Position numbers and translations under genes: made by a program
The notes under the pieces: generated by a model
Database searches by the model: none
Seen by the model: only the letters and a program-made list of their open reading frames with translations
Told to the model about the DNA's origin: nothing
Shown: in pieces, positions 7,686 to 16,298 of the stretch
Position numbering within the stretch: the stretch's first letter is position 1
Layout of the letters: every line of letters starts with the position of its first letter
Assembly: GCF_004519405.1 (NCBI RefSeq)
Contig: NZ_SGWI01000006.1
Coordinates: 124,001 to 188,000, forward strand
Source: Pseudomonas sp. BCA17
GTDB taxonomy: Bacteria; Pseudomonadota; Gammaproteobacteria; Pseudomonadales; Pseudomonadaceae
DNA length: 64,000 nt
Direction: 5' to 3'

Positions 7686-8440
7686 TGATCAAGACTCCCG
7701 CACAACTGGCCGTCATGCGTGAATCCGGGCGCCTGCTGGCCCAGGTCTTCACCATGCTCGATGGATTCGTCGCCGCCGGCCGCTCTACCCTGGAGCTGGA
7801 CGCTGCCGTTGAAGCCTTCATTCGCAACGACCTCAACGCCCGTCCCGCCAGCCTGGGCCAATACGACTATCCCTTTTCCATCAACACCTCACTCAATGAG
7901 GTGGTGTGCCATGGCATGCCCAGCGCCAAGGAGATCCTCAAGGACGGTGACATCATCAACATCGACATCACCCTGGAAAAAGGCGGCTTCATCGCCGACT
8001 CCAGCAAGATGTACATGATCGGCACCGTCGCCCCCAAAGCCCGACGCCTGGTCGAGATGACATTCGAAGCCATGTGGGCCGGCATCCGTCAGGTCAAGCC
8101 CGGCGCTCGCCTGGGCGACATCGGCCATGCCATCCAGAGCCACGCGCAAGCCAACGGCTACAGCGTGGTGCGCGAGTATTGCGGCCACGGTATCGGCCGG
8201 CAGATGCATGAAGAACCGCAGATCCTGCACTTCGGCCGCCCCGGCACCGGACTGGAACTGCGTGAAGGCATGGTGTTTACCATCGAACCGATGCTCAACC
8301 AGGGCAGCGCGAAGGTGCGCAACCTGAAAGACGGCTGGACGGTGGTGACCAAGGACAACAGCCTGTCGGCGCAGTGGGAACATACCGTGGCGGTAACGGC
8401 GGATGGGTTTGAGGTATTGACGTTGCAGCCTGACGGTTGA
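7685..8440 (+). CDS. map: Type I methionine aminopeptidase
   Basis: Removes N-terminal methionine from nascent proteins; dinuclear metalloenzyme of family M24A, cytoplasmic. 251 residues, close to the normal size. Metal and catalytic residues are visible in order: His in VCHGMPS, two Asp in NIDITLEKGGFIADSS, His in CGHGIGRQMHEEP, Glu in FTIEPM and Glu in QWEHTVAV. The aspartate segment reads ADSSKMYMIG rather than the housekeeping-type GDTSRTF, suggesting a divergent, second copy rather than the essential map next to rpsB. Translationally coupled to the ParD-like gene. Confidence 0.92.
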   Translation: MIKTPAQLAVMRESGRLLAQVFTMLDGFVAAGRSTLELDAAVEAFIRNDLNARPASLGQYDYPFSINTSLNEVVCHGMPSAKEILKDGDIINIDITLEKGGFIADSSKMYMIGTVAPKARRLVEMTFEAMWAGIRQVKPGARLGDIGHAIQSHAQANGYSVVREYCGHGIGRQMHEEPQILHFGRPGTGLELREGMVFTIEPMLNQGSAKVRNLKDGWTVVTKDNSLSAQWEHTVAVTADGFEVLTLQPDG

Positions 8441-8446
8441 GGGGCT

Positions 8447-8465
8447 GGGCGCTTCGATTGCGCCC
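8447..8465. terminator. Weak hairpin between convergent map and RLAN genes
   Basis: GGGCGC-TTCGATT-GCGCCC stem-loop in a 66-bp convergent gap; no clear U-tract follows on either strand, so termination efficiency is uncertain. Confidence 0.4.
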
Positions 8466-8506
8466 CTTCCACCTGTTTGACGGGGGATCGATACTAAACA
8501 CTGCCG

Positions 8507-10093
8507 TTACCAGACCTGCCCCTGACGCTTCAACTCCAGGCGCCGCACGAATTCCTCCAGCACCAGGCCATAGAGGTCGTCCTGCAAATAGGCATCCTCG
8601 ATGCCTGCATCCAGATTGGGGTTGTCGTTGACCTCGATCACCACCACCTTGTCGCCGGACTGTTTGAGGTCGACGCCATAGAGGCCATCACCGATCAGGT
8701 TGGCGGTTTTCACAGCCAGGTCCACCACCGCCTTGGGCGCTTCGTGAACCGCCAGGGTGCGACACTCGCCGTTGATGTCCTGGCCGATGGCCTTGTGGTT
8801 GTAGATCTGCCAATGGCCCTTGGACATGAAGTATTGGCAGGCAAAGATCGGCTTGCGGTTGAGTACGCCGATGCGCCAGTCGTACTCGGTGTAGAAGAAC
8901 TCCTGGGCCAGTAATAGCACCGAATGCTCGAATAACTGGGCGGTGGCCTTGAGCAATGCCTCCTGGCTTTCCACCTTGATCACGCCCCGTGAGAAGCAGC
9001 CGTCGGGAATTTTCAGCACCAGCGGGAAGCCCAGGCGTTCGCCGACCCGCTCGAAATCCTGCGGTCGTTCCTTGTAGAGAATTTCGGTGGCGGGCATGCC
9101 CAATTGATGACTCTTGAGCAGGTCGGTAAGGTAGACCTTATTGGTGCAGCGCAGGATCGATGCCGGGTCGTCCATTACCACAAGCCCCTCGCTCTCGGCC
9201 TTTTTGGCGAAGCGATAAGTGTGGTTGTCGACACTGGTGGTCTCGCGAATCAACAGGGCGTCGTATTCGGCCAGGCGCGAATAGTCTTTACGCTCGATGA
9301 GTTCCACATCAATCCCCAGGCCCTTGCCGACCCGCACGAAATTATCCAAAGCGCGGGCGTTGGACGGTGGCAGTTGCTCCTGGGGATCGTGGAGGATGGC
9401 CAAGTCATAGCGCGCAACGCGACGTGAGCGCGGTTGGCGCCAGATCTTGCGGCTGTAGTTGTCGAGGGCGTGGGCGAACTGGTCTTCCTGGTCATCGCGC
9501 AATTTATGCAATACGCCGGACTTGACCCCTTCGATATGCCAACCGTTATTCTTGCGAAATTCAACTAACAGGATCGGACAGGGAAACGCTTCAAACAACT
9601 GCCGGGCCAATTCCTGCAAGGCTTCTATATGGGTTCGGCCAAAGTAAAGCGTCAGGGTAAAGCCTTCGGTACTGCTGTAAAGATGATGACTCAAGGCTTT
9701 ATCGAGGGTTTTATCCAAGTTGTCCAGGGACAAGCCATACAACGACTTCCTGGTCAGTTCACTGATGGTGCGCACCGATGGAATCACCTTGTGCCCACGC
9801 GCCTCCGCCAGCAGCGAGCAGTAGTAACCGTGCCCCAGGTACTTGTAGCCGCGGCACAGATTGATGACCTGCACGCGCTTGCCCGTCTCGCTTTCGCGGG
9901 TTTGCTCCAGGTATTCCTGAGCGGTGACGATATCTTCGCTGGGAAAGTAGGAGGCCCAATCTTCCTTGCGCTCGACAATGATTACAACTTGGCTTGGGCG
10001 TCTGGGCGAGGTCGAAAAATAACCGTTGGAAGTTATTGTCGCCGCGACGCTTTGCTCGGATACTTCACGCCAATGACTTTGTACCGCCGACAT
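8507..10093 (-). CDS. RimK-type ATP-grasp ligase with N-terminal RLAN domain
   Basis: 528 residues. The N-terminal half (about 1-250; VVIIVERKEDWASYFPSED, LCRGYKYLGHGYYCSLLAEA) matches the RimK-like ATP-grasp N-terminal region (RLAN). The C-terminal half (about 290-510) is an ATP-grasp fold: nucleotide-binding lysine in FPLVLKIPDG, the loop GCFSRGVIKVE, and metal-binding acidic residues in GLYGVDLK and VVIEVNDNPNLD. ATP-grasp enzymes of this kind form amide bonds between a carboxylate and an amine (amino acid or peptide ligation). Substrate is unknown. It is divergent from a GNAT acetyltransferase 94 bp away, a pairing that known surveys of amidoligases associate with peptide modification. 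The TSUP/sfn genes beyond are unrelated. Confidence 0.85.
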   Translation of the reverse strand: MSAVQSHWREVSEQSVAATITSNGYFSTSPRRPSQVVIIVERKEDWASYFPSEDIVTAQEYLEQTRESETGKRVQVINLCRGYKYLGHGYYCSLLAEARGHKVIPSVRTISELTRKSLYGLSLDNLDKTLDKALSHHLYSSTEGFTLTLYFGRTHIEALQELARQLFEAFPCPILLVEFRKNNGWHIEGVKSGVLHKLRDDQEDQFAHALDNYSRKIWRQPRSRRVARYDLAILHDPQEQLPPSNARALDNFVRVGKGLGIDVELIERKDYSRLAEYDALLIRETTSVDNHTYRFAKKAESEGLVVMDDPASILRCTNKVYLTDLLKSHQLGMPATEILYKERPQDFERVGERLGFPLVLKIPDGCFSRGVIKVESQEALLKATAQLFEHSVLLLAQEFFYTEYDWRIGVLNRKPIFACQYFMSKGHWQIYNHKAIGQDINGECRTLAVHEAPKAVVDLAVKTANLIGDGLYGVDLKQSGDKVVVIEVNDNPNLDAGIEDAYLQDDLYGLVLEEFVRRLELKRQGQVW

Positions 10094-10187
10094 AATAATT
10101 GATCCGCTTTAGAGAACTCGACCTTTTCTATTAAGCATGATCTTTTAGAGAAGTCCCGTTTCGTTACGCAACTTTTACGGCGGTCAT

Positions 10188-10649
10188 ATGACTCTTTCTT
10201 TTCGCGTTGCAACCCCTGCTGACGTACCCGGATTGATGGCACTGGAACAACACTGCTTCACCACCGACCGGCTTTCGTCACGCAGTTTCCAATGGATGAT
10301 CAACCGCGCGCATGGGCGGTTGTGGGTTGCGGAACGTGACGGGCAATTGCTCGGTTATGCGCTGCTGTTGTTCCGGCATGGCAGCGCCCTGGCGCGCCTG
10401 TATTCCATCGCCGTCGCCCAGGCTGCGCGCGGCGGCGGCCTGGGCTTGCAATTGCTGGCACGCATGGAGGACTGCGCGCTGGAGCATGGCTGCACCGCCC
10501 TTCGCCTGGAAGTACGCACCGACAACCCCGTTGCCCTCACCTTGTATGAGCGCAATGGTTATCGGCGCTTCGCCCTCATTGATGACTACTACGCGGACCA
10601 CACCGCCGCCCTGCGCCTGGAAAAGCCATTGCTCAGGCCACCTGTTTGA
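10188..10649 (+). CDS. GNAT N-acetyltransferase
   Basis: 153 residues with the complete GNAT fold: N-terminal substrate region, acetyl-CoA loop AQAARGGGLGLQLL at about residues 78-92 and the C-terminal NPVALTLYERNGYRRF typical of RimI-like enzymes. Cytoplasmic; acetylates an amine, perhaps an N-terminus. Divergently placed against the RLAN/ATP-grasp gene, with which it probably acts. Its 3' end overlaps the 3' end of sfnG by 17 bp in antiparallel orientation. Confidence 0.88.
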   Translation: MTLSFRVATPADVPGLMALEQHCFTTDRLSSRSFQWMINRAHGRLWVAERDGQLLGYALLLFRHGSALARLYSIAVAQAARGGGLGLQLLARMEDCALEHGCTALRLEVRTDNPVALTLYERNGYRRFALIDDYYADHTAALRLEKPLLRPPV

Positions 10650-11718
10650 CGCCAGCCTTGGCCTCCAGCTCGCGTACCAGCGGTAAGACGCGCTTGCCGA
10701 AGTACTCGACCTCCTCCTGGAAGTGCAGGAAACCGGCCAGCACCAGGTCCACGCCCACGGCCTTGAGCGCAACAATGCGCTCGGCGATTTGCTGTGGCGT
10801 GCCGATCAGGTTGGTCTTGAAGCCGTCGTTGTACTGCACCAGGTCTTCAAAGCTGGACTTGGCCCAGTTGCCCTCGCCCTCCGGTGACGCTTTGCCTGCC
10901 TGTCTGGCGGCGTCGCCAAAAGCATGCACCGCTTGCGAATCGGCTTTGTCGATAATCTCCGCCAGCACGGCGTGGGCTTCTTCTTCGGTATCGCGGGCGA
11001 TCACAAAAGCATTCACGCCGATTTTCACCGAATGATTATTCGCGGCGGCCTTGGCGCGAATGTCATCGACCTGGGCCTTGATGCCTTCCGGGGTATTGCC
11101 GTTGGTGAAGTACCAGTCCGACACTCGCGCCGCCATGTCCCGAGCGGCGCGCGAACTGCCACCCTGAAACACTTCCGGCTGGCCGAGGGGCTTGGGTTTG
11201 AGGGTGTAGTTGTTGAAACGGTAGAAGTCGCCCTTGAAGGTGAAGTCGTCCTGGCTCCAGATGCCTTTGAGGGCGCGGATAAACTCCTCGGAACGGCGGT
11301 AGCGCTCATCGTGCTCCAGCCAGTGCTCGCCAATGGCCTGGAACTCTCCCTTGAACCAACCGCTGACGATATTCACCGCAATACGGCCGTTGGTGAGCTG
11401 ATCGATGGTCGCCAATTGCTTGGCCGCCAACGCCGGTTGCCAAGGACCGGGCAGGATCGCGGCGATCACCTTGAGCCGGGTAGTGGCCGCCAACAGGGCA
11501 TGGCTGAACGCCACGGATTCGTGCTGGTTTTCCGCACCATACCCGGCCGTAAAACGAATTTGCGTAAGGCCGTACTCAAAGCCGGCCGCCTCCGCCAACT
11601 GCGCCAGTTTGCGGTTGTAGTCGATTCCCCAGTGGGTGCGTTGTTCGATCTTGCTGACCACCAGCCCACCGCTGACGTTGGGCACCCAATAGGCAAATTT
11701 CACGGCTTGCTGACTCAT
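10633..11718 (-). CDS. sfnG: Dimethylsulfone monooxygenase, FMNH2-dependent
   Basis: Luciferase-like flavin monooxygenase that oxidises dimethylsulfone to methanesulfinate, releasing formaldehyde, as part of sulfur scavenging; needs reduced FMN from a separate reductase. 361 residues. N-terminal FAYWVPNVSGGLVVSKIEQRT and internal IVSGWFKGEFQAIGEHWLEHDERY are typical of the SfnG subgroup. The ATG at 11718 is used; the open frame extends far upstream without support and would run through the divergent promoter region. An SfnB-family gene lies divergently 267 bp away, supporting the sulfone assignment. Confidence 0.9.
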   Translation of the reverse strand: MSQQAVKFAYWVPNVSGGLVVSKIEQRTHWGIDYNRKLAQLAEAAGFEYGLTQIRFTAGYGAENQHESVAFSHALLAATTRLKVIAAILPGPWQPALAAKQLATIDQLTNGRIAVNIVSGWFKGEFQAIGEHWLEHDERYRRSEEFIRALKGIWSQDDFTFKGDFYRFNNYTLKPKPLGQPEVFQGGSSRAARDMAARVSDWYFTNGNTPEGIKAQVDDIRAKAAANNHSVKIGVNAFVIARDTEEEAHAVLAEIIDKADSQAVHAFGDAARQAGKASPEGEGNWAKSSFEDLVQYNDGFKTNLIGTPQQIAERIVALKAVGVDLVLAGFLHFQEEVEYFGKRVLPLVRELEAKAGVKQVA

Positions 11719-11871
11719 CTGGCTGTACCTCACACAAGGGGATGTAGGAGTGCTTGAGCAGCAAACATGCCAGGCCGAGGCAAAGGCCCGTGCTACAAGC
11801 GTTGCGACGCATAATCCGCGGACGGAGCGCCAGGTTGCGGATGGGATGGAACCCGTCGTTTTGTCGATCCG

Positions 11872-11889
11872 CTGTTGCTGGAGCAACAG
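11872..11889. promoter_or_regulatory. Perfect palindrome in the sfnG-sfnB divergent promoter region
   Basis: CTGTTGCTGGAGCAACAG: two 8-bp arms with a 2-bp spacer. It lies about 60 bp upstream of the sigma-54-like promoter facing sfnB and about 155 bp from sfnG, a fitting position for an enhancer-binding protein such as SfnR, which controls sfn genes in P. putida. The regulator identity is inference. Confidence 0.45.
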
Positions 11890-11930
11890 TGAACCGCAGC
11901 CATTACCCCGCAAACACTGGCCCGGAGGCC

Positions 11931-11946
11931 CGGCACGGACTGTGCA
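11931..11946 (+). promoter_or_regulatory. Sigma-54-like promoter upstream of sfnB
   Basis: CGGCACGGACTGTGCA fits the -24/-12 pattern (GGCAC, five bases, then GTGC where TTGC is consensus). It is 40 bp before the ATG of the SfnB-type gene. Sulfone genes in Pseudomonas are known to depend on RpoN and SfnR. Confidence 0.6.
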
Positions 11947-11985
11947 ATCCCCCTGGCACCTGATCACTGCCAAGGAGCTGTCCCC

Positions 11986-13230
11986 ATGACTGAGCAACAC
12001 ATCATCAACCCGCTGTCCGTCGGCGTCGACTACCCCACCTTGGCCGCGCGTTTCCGGCCGATTTTCCAGCGTATCGCCGAAGGCGCGGTTGAGCGCGAAC
12101 ACACTCGCACCCTGCCCTATGAGCCGATCCGCTGGCTCAAGCAAGCTGGCTTCGGCGCCGTGCGCGTACCGGTGGAATACGGCGGTGGCGGCGCCTCCTT
12201 GCCGCAGTTGTTTGAGTTGCTGATCGAACTGGCCGCCGCCGATTCGAATGTGCCCCAGGCCCTGCGCGGGCATTTTGCCTTTGCGGAAGATCGCTTGAAC
12301 GCCACACCGAGTGCCGGTCGCGACCTGTGGTTCAAGCGTTTTGTCGACGGTGACATCGTCGGTTGCGCCTGGACGGAAATCGGCAATGTGGCGATCGGTG
12401 ATGTGGTCACTCAGGTCAGCCCCGACGGTGACAAGTGGAGGCTCAACGGTGAAAAGTTCTACAGCACCGGCAGCATTTTCTCGGACTGGATCGACGTGTA
12501 CGCCCAACGCAGCGACACCGGCGCCGATGTGATCGCCGCCACCCGCACGCAGCAGCCGGGCGTGGTGCAAAGCGATGACTGGGACGGCTTCGGCCAGCGC
12601 ACCACCGGCAGCGGCACCACGCGGTTCAGCGATGCGGTGGTGGAAGCCGACAATGTCATCGACTTTTCCACCCGCTTCAAATACCAGACGGCGTTCTATC
12701 AGCTTGTCCTGTTAGCCAGCCTGGCCGGGATCGGCCAAGCGGCGCTGGATGACGTGGCCCATCAGGTGCGCAGCCGCAAGCGAATCTACAGCCACGGCAA
12801 TGCGGATCATGTCAGCCAGGATGCGCAGGTTCAGCAAGTGGTGGGTGAAGTCGCGGCGCTGGTATACGCCGCCAGGGCCAGCGCCTTGAAAGCCGCGGTA
12901 CCGGCCCAACGGGCGTACCTGGCGCGATTTGCGGGAGACGAAGTGGCCGAGCGTGAAGCCAACGTGGCGGCGGAGATTGAATCGGCGACGGCACAGGTGG
13001 TGGTGTCGACATTGATCCAGCGTGCCACCACCGAGCTGTTCAACGCGCTGGGCGCGTCGGACGTACGCCAGGGCAAGGCCCTCGACCGGCATTGGCGCAA
13101 TGCGCGCACCGTGTCGTCCCACAACCCGGTGATCTACAAGGCGCGCATCGTCGGCGATTGGGTGATCAATGGCACGGAGCCGCCGTTCGTGTGGCAAATC
13201 GGCAATGGCCCGGCCAAGGCTAACGGCTGA
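11986..13230 (+). CDS. sfnB: SfnB-family sulfur acquisition oxidoreductase (acyl-CoA dehydrogenase fold)
   Basis: 414-residue flavoprotein with the acyl-CoA dehydrogenase fold: N-terminal helical region, central FAD/substrate region (SPDGDKWRLNGEKFYSTGS) and C-terminal helical bundle, ending near TELFNALGASDVRQGKALDRHWRN fragments typical of DszC/SfnB relatives. Such proteins oxidise sulfur compounds or related substrates with reduced flavin. RBS AAGGAGCTG precedes ATG 11986. Divergent from sfnG, with a sigma-54-type promoter and palindrome between them. The exact reaction of SfnB is not established; the family call is strong. Confidence 0.87.
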   Translation: MTEQHIINPLSVGVDYPTLAARFRPIFQRIAEGAVEREHTRTLPYEPIRWLKQAGFGAVRVPVEYGGGGASLPQLFELLIELAAADSNVPQALRGHFAFAEDRLNATPSAGRDLWFKRFVDGDIVGCAWTEIGNVAIGDVVTQVSPDGDKWRLNGEKFYSTGSIFSDWIDVYAQRSDTGADVIAATRTQQPGVVQSDDWDGFGQRTTGSGTTRFSDAVVEADNVIDFSTRFKYQTAFYQLVLLASLAGIGQAALDDVAHQVRSRKRIYSHGNADHVSQDAQVQQVVGEVAALVYAARASALKAAVPAQRAYLARFAGDEVAEREANVAAEIESATAQVVVSTLIQRATTELFNALGASDVRQGKALDRHWRNARTVSSHNPVIYKARIVGDWVINGTEPPFVWQIGNGPAKANG

Positions 13231-13283
13231 GTGCAGTCAAAACACACTGTGGGGGAAGCGTGCGACGATTCGACGGGCTCCCT

Positions 13284-13309
13284 CCCACATGGGTGTGGGC
13301 TGTTTTTTT
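13284..13309 (+). terminator. Intrinsic terminator after sfnB
   Basis: CCCACA-TGGG-TGTGGG hairpin followed by CTGTTTTTTT. A REP-like inverted pair (TGTGGGGGAAGC near 13248 and GCTCCCTCCCACA near 13278-13290) lies just upstream and shares the 3' arm, so the two structures may be alternatives. The T-run overlaps the stop codon of the convergent TSUP gene. Confidence 0.7.
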
Positions 13310-14093
13310 AAAAGGCCAGCTTGTAGCCGATGCTCATCAACATGATCGCCAGGCAGGGGCGCAGCACGCCGTCGGGGACTTTGCCGGTCATGTGGCTGCC
13401 CAGGTAAATGCCCGGCAGCGAGCCCATCAGCAGGAAGCCCAGCAGGTGCCAGTCCATGTTGCCCATGCTGGCGTGGCCCAGGCCCGCCACCAGGGTCAGC
13501 GGCACGGCGTGGGCGATCTCGGTGCCGACCAGACGCCGCGTGGCCAGGAATGGGTAGAGGATGAACAGCGCAACGGTGCCGAGGGCGCCGGCGCCGATGG
13601 AGGTCAGGGCAACCATGGTGCCGAGGATGGCGCCGGTCACCACCGTCAGCACGTTCAGGTTGCGCGGGCTCATGTGGTAGTCGTCGCCCGCATGGCGCTG
13701 GGCGAAGGCCAACAGGCTTTTCTTGAACAGAATCGCCAGGGCGGTCAGCAACAGCACCACGCCGAGGGCCTGTTTGATCACCGCGTTCATCCCACTGGGG
13801 TCGGTGTGCAGGCTGGCGAGAAACCACAGGGTCAGCAGCACGGCCGGCACGCTGCCCAGGGTCAGCCAGCCGGTGATGGTCCAGTCGATATTCCTGTTCT
13901 TGCTGTGTACCAGCACACCACCGGATTTGGTAATGGCGGCGTACAACAGGTCGGTACCCACGGCCGTCGCCGGGTTGATGCCGAACCACAGCAGGATCGG
14001 CGTCATCAGCGAACCACCGCCCACACCGGTCATGCCAACGATAAAACCTACAATCAGGCCAGCAACGACAAACCCCACATTACCCACATCCAT
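13308..14093 (-). CDS. TSUP family (TauE/SafE) permease
   Basis: 261-residue inner-membrane protein with about eight hydrophobic segments and the duplicated TSUP architecture; N-terminal motif GMTGVGGGSLMTPILL and a matching region LTSIGAGALGTVALF in the second half. TSUP proteins transport sulfite, sulfonates or other organosulfur anions. The position next to sfnG and the SfnB-type gene suggests a role in sulfur traffic, though it is convergent to sfnB and not in its operon. Substrate inferred only. Confidence 0.83.
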   Translation of the reverse strand: MDVGNVGFVVAGLIVGFIVGMTGVGGGSLMTPILLWFGINPATAVGTDLLYAAITKSGGVLVHSKNRNIDWTITGWLTLGSVPAVLLTLWFLASLHTDPSGMNAVIKQALGVVLLLTALAILFKKSLLAFAQRHAGDDYHMSPRNLNVLTVVTGAILGTMVALTSIGAGALGTVALFILYPFLATRRLVGTEIAHAVPLTLVAGLGHASMGNMDWHLLGFLLMGSLPGIYLGSHMTGKVPDGVLRPCLAIMLMSIGYKLAF

Positions 14094-14184
14094 TACAGCT
14101 ACCTGTGACCTTATAAATTTCTGGCGGCAGGATAGCGATTTTTCTTATAACGACTTATACCAATATGATCTGACTTTATGCCTT

Positions 14185-14955
14185 TTAGCTTAGCCGGAGG
14201 CATCGATAGGCTTGGGTCTGGTACGGGAAAGCGACGGTATCGCGCCCTTGCAAGGCCGGGTGCGTATCGATCAGCGCCTGCAACTGGGCGGTGACCTTGG
14301 CCTTTTCTGCATCGGGCAGCGCAGCGATGAAGCTCACCGACAGAAAGCGGTCCATGATCACTTCCTGCGGGCTGCCCACATGCTGATAGGGAAAACAGGT
14401 GACTTCGGGTGCGGAAAAATACTCGCCGGTGAACGCTTCGCGCCAACGCCCGGTATGAAAGCGCGGTGTGTCACCCTCGTAGGGCGTGATGATTGCGGTA
14501 ATCGCGGCGACCCAGTCCACCGACTCATCGCGCACATTCCACACCAGCCCCAGGCGCCCTCCGGGCTTGAGCACACGGTGGATCTGCGCCAGCGCCACTT
14601 GCGTCGAGAACCAATGAAACGCCTGGGCACAAACCACGACGTCGGCAGTGGCGGCCCCCAGCGGGATGGATTCGGCGGTGCCTTCCAGCAGGCGCACATC
14701 GGGCAACACCTTGGCCAGCTGCGCCGCCATGGCCTGGACCGGCTCGACGGCGATCAGCGCCGGCGTCAGGGTGCTGAGCAAGCGTGTGAACTTGCCAGTG
14801 CCGGCGCCCAGGTCGATCACCGTCGACTGTGCCTCAACACCTAACGCCTCGGCGAGCCAGCCGAGGAGTTGCGGCGGGTAGTCGGGGCGACCCTGGGCGT
14901 AAGTGACAGCCTGGGTAGAAAAGCCCTGCAGGGCAGACGCGTGAACATCGGTCAT
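14185..14955 (-). CDS. SAM-dependent methyltransferase, class I
   Basis: 256 residues. SAM-binding motif I VIDLGAGTGKFTRLL at about residues 45-60, acidic post-I motif LIAVEPVQAMAAQL, motif with VVVCAQAFHWF, then RVLKPGGRLGLVWN. This is the Methyltransf_11-type arrangement of UbiE-like and stress-related methyltransferases; substrate unknown. ATG at 14955 follows GAGGAGCG; an upstream in-frame start would extend through the stop of the sensor kinase and is not supported. It may be cotranscribed with the two-component genes 35 bp upstream. Confidence 0.85.
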   Translation of the reverse strand: MTDVHASALQGFSTQAVTYAQGRPDYPPQLLGWLAEALGVEAQSTVIDLGAGTGKFTRLLSTLTPALIAVEPVQAMAAQLAKVLPDVRLLEGTAESIPLGAATADVVVCAQAFHWFSTQVALAQIHRVLKPGGRLGLVWNVRDESVDWVAAITAIITPYEGDTPRFHTGRWREAFTGEYFSAPEVTCFPYQHVGSPQEVIMDRFLSVSFIAALPDAEKAKVTAQLQALIDTHPALQGRDTVAFPYQTQAYRCLRLS

Positions 14956-14990
14956 TATCCAGCGCTCCTCAGTCGGATCGGGGAGCCTGA

Positions 14991-16295
14991 TTATGCGCCT
15001 GCCGCCGGCAACCACAACCGGAACCGTGCACCGCCCAACGGTGACGCCAACGCAGTCAACGTACCGCCCTGGGCCTCGGCCGCGCGCCGACTGATGGCCA
15101 ACCCCAGACCGAAGCCGCCGGTAGCACGATCGCGGCTGCGGTCCAGGCGGTAGAACGGCTCGAAAATGCGCTCGCGCTGGTCCAGCGGGATGCCGATACC
15201 GTCGTCATCCACACAGATTTCACAGCCCTTGGGGCACACCTTGACGCCGACCTGGATGCGCTTGTCGCAGTAACGCGTGGCGTTGCGCAACAGGTTCTGC
15301 AAAGCCCGGGCGGTCAGGCGCGGGTCGAGGACGAAACGCTCGACAGCGCAGTCCAGCGCCACGTCGATGACAATCTCGGGGTTTTCCATTTCGTCGTCGA
15401 CACTGCCCAATACGCTGTCGATGAACTCGTCGAGCACCACGTCCACCCGTTCGGGCAGTTGTGCCGGGTTTTGCAGGCGACTGTAGGAAAGCAACTCCAG
15501 CACCAGGTCATCCAGCTCGCGTATGTGCGCCACCAGGCTTTGCAAGCGCTCGCGGCTGGCCTGGGGCAAGTCTTCGGACAACGCCAGCGCCAGGCCGAAA
15601 TCCAGGCGCGTAAGCGGCGTGCGCAGTTCGTGGGAGACCGCATTGAGCAGGTCGCGCTGCTGGTTAAGCAGGTGTTCGATGTCATCGGCCATGGTATCGA
15701 ACACCGACGCCAGGCTGCCGATGTTGGAACTGGGCGGAATGCGCGTACGCTCGCTGAGGTTGCCCTGGCCCAAGTGCGCAGCCGTGGTTTTCAGGCGCTC
15801 CAGGTCACGCCAGTGCGGGCGCAACCATACCAGCAGGCAGGCCAGCAGCGCGGCGCCGATCAACACATTCATCGACCAGTACAACAGGTTCATGTCCAGC
15901 GGGTCGGGCGGAACGATCAGCTTGACCACGAATTGCTGGTTGATCGGTGAACTGACGTCCGCTACCCACCCCCACTCCCCCAGGCGGATCACCGGCTTGC
16001 CCTGCTCGAGCAGCTTTTCTTCTTCGGGCGTATAGCTGGCGTCCTGGCGCAGCAGCAATTGCACCTTGAGCGGGGCAAAGTCTCGGCCAAGCTGCTCGGT
16101 GACCTGCGACCAGCGCTCCACCGGCGTCCGCAGGTATTGCTTGACGATGAGTGTTTGCTGACCACGGGTCTGTTCGACGTTGTAGTCCATGTAACGATGT
16201 TCGAACAGCTGGATGACCAGCTTGGGAATCAGGAAGATCGCCGCGCTGTAAGTAATGATGGTGATCAGGTAGAGGCGAATCAGCACACGGAACAT
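14991..16295 (-). CDS. Sensor histidine kinase (PA1438-like)
   Basis: 434 residues. Two transmembrane segments (about 5-27 and 130-152) flank a periplasmic sensor loop; then HAMP, H-box AVSHELRTPLTRLDFGL with the phosphorylated His, N-box NLLRNATRY, G1 DDGIGIP and G2 FGLGLAIS. RstB/CpxA-like architecture. Three bases separate its ATG from the stop of the response regulator, so both are translated from one mRNA. From memory, P. aeruginosa PA1437-PA1438 sit next to the RND genes PA1435-1436 in the same way; signal unknown. Confidence 0.92.
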   Translation of the reverse strand: MFRVLIRLYLITIITYSAAIFLIPKLVIQLFEHRYMDYNVEQTRGQQTLIVKQYLRTPVERWSQVTEQLGRDFAPLKVQLLLRQDASYTPEEEKLLEQGKPVIRLGEWGWVADVSSPINQQFVVKLIVPPDPLDMNLLYWSMNVLIGAALLACLLVWLRPHWRDLERLKTTAAHLGQGNLSERTRIPPSSNIGSLASVFDTMADDIEHLLNQQRDLLNAVSHELRTPLTRLDFGLALALSEDLPQASRERLQSLVAHIRELDDLVLELLSYSRLQNPAQLPERVDVVLDEFIDSVLGSVDDEMENPEIVIDVALDCAVERFVLDPRLTARALQNLLRNATRYCDKRIQVGVKVCPKGCEICVDDDGIGIPLDQRERIFEPFYRLDRSRDRATGGFGLGLAISRRAAEAQGGTLTALASPLGGARFRLWLPAAGA

Positions 16296-16298
16296 GAA

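Noticed and set aside
11760..11800. Sigma-54 promoter facing sfnG
   Set aside because: AGCACGGGCCTTTGC on the minus strand has the wrong -24/-12 spacing by one base.
11719..12570. Long N-terminal extension of sfnG on the minus strand
   Set aside because: It crosses the divergent promoter region and antisense sfnB; the conserved start of the family is at 11718.
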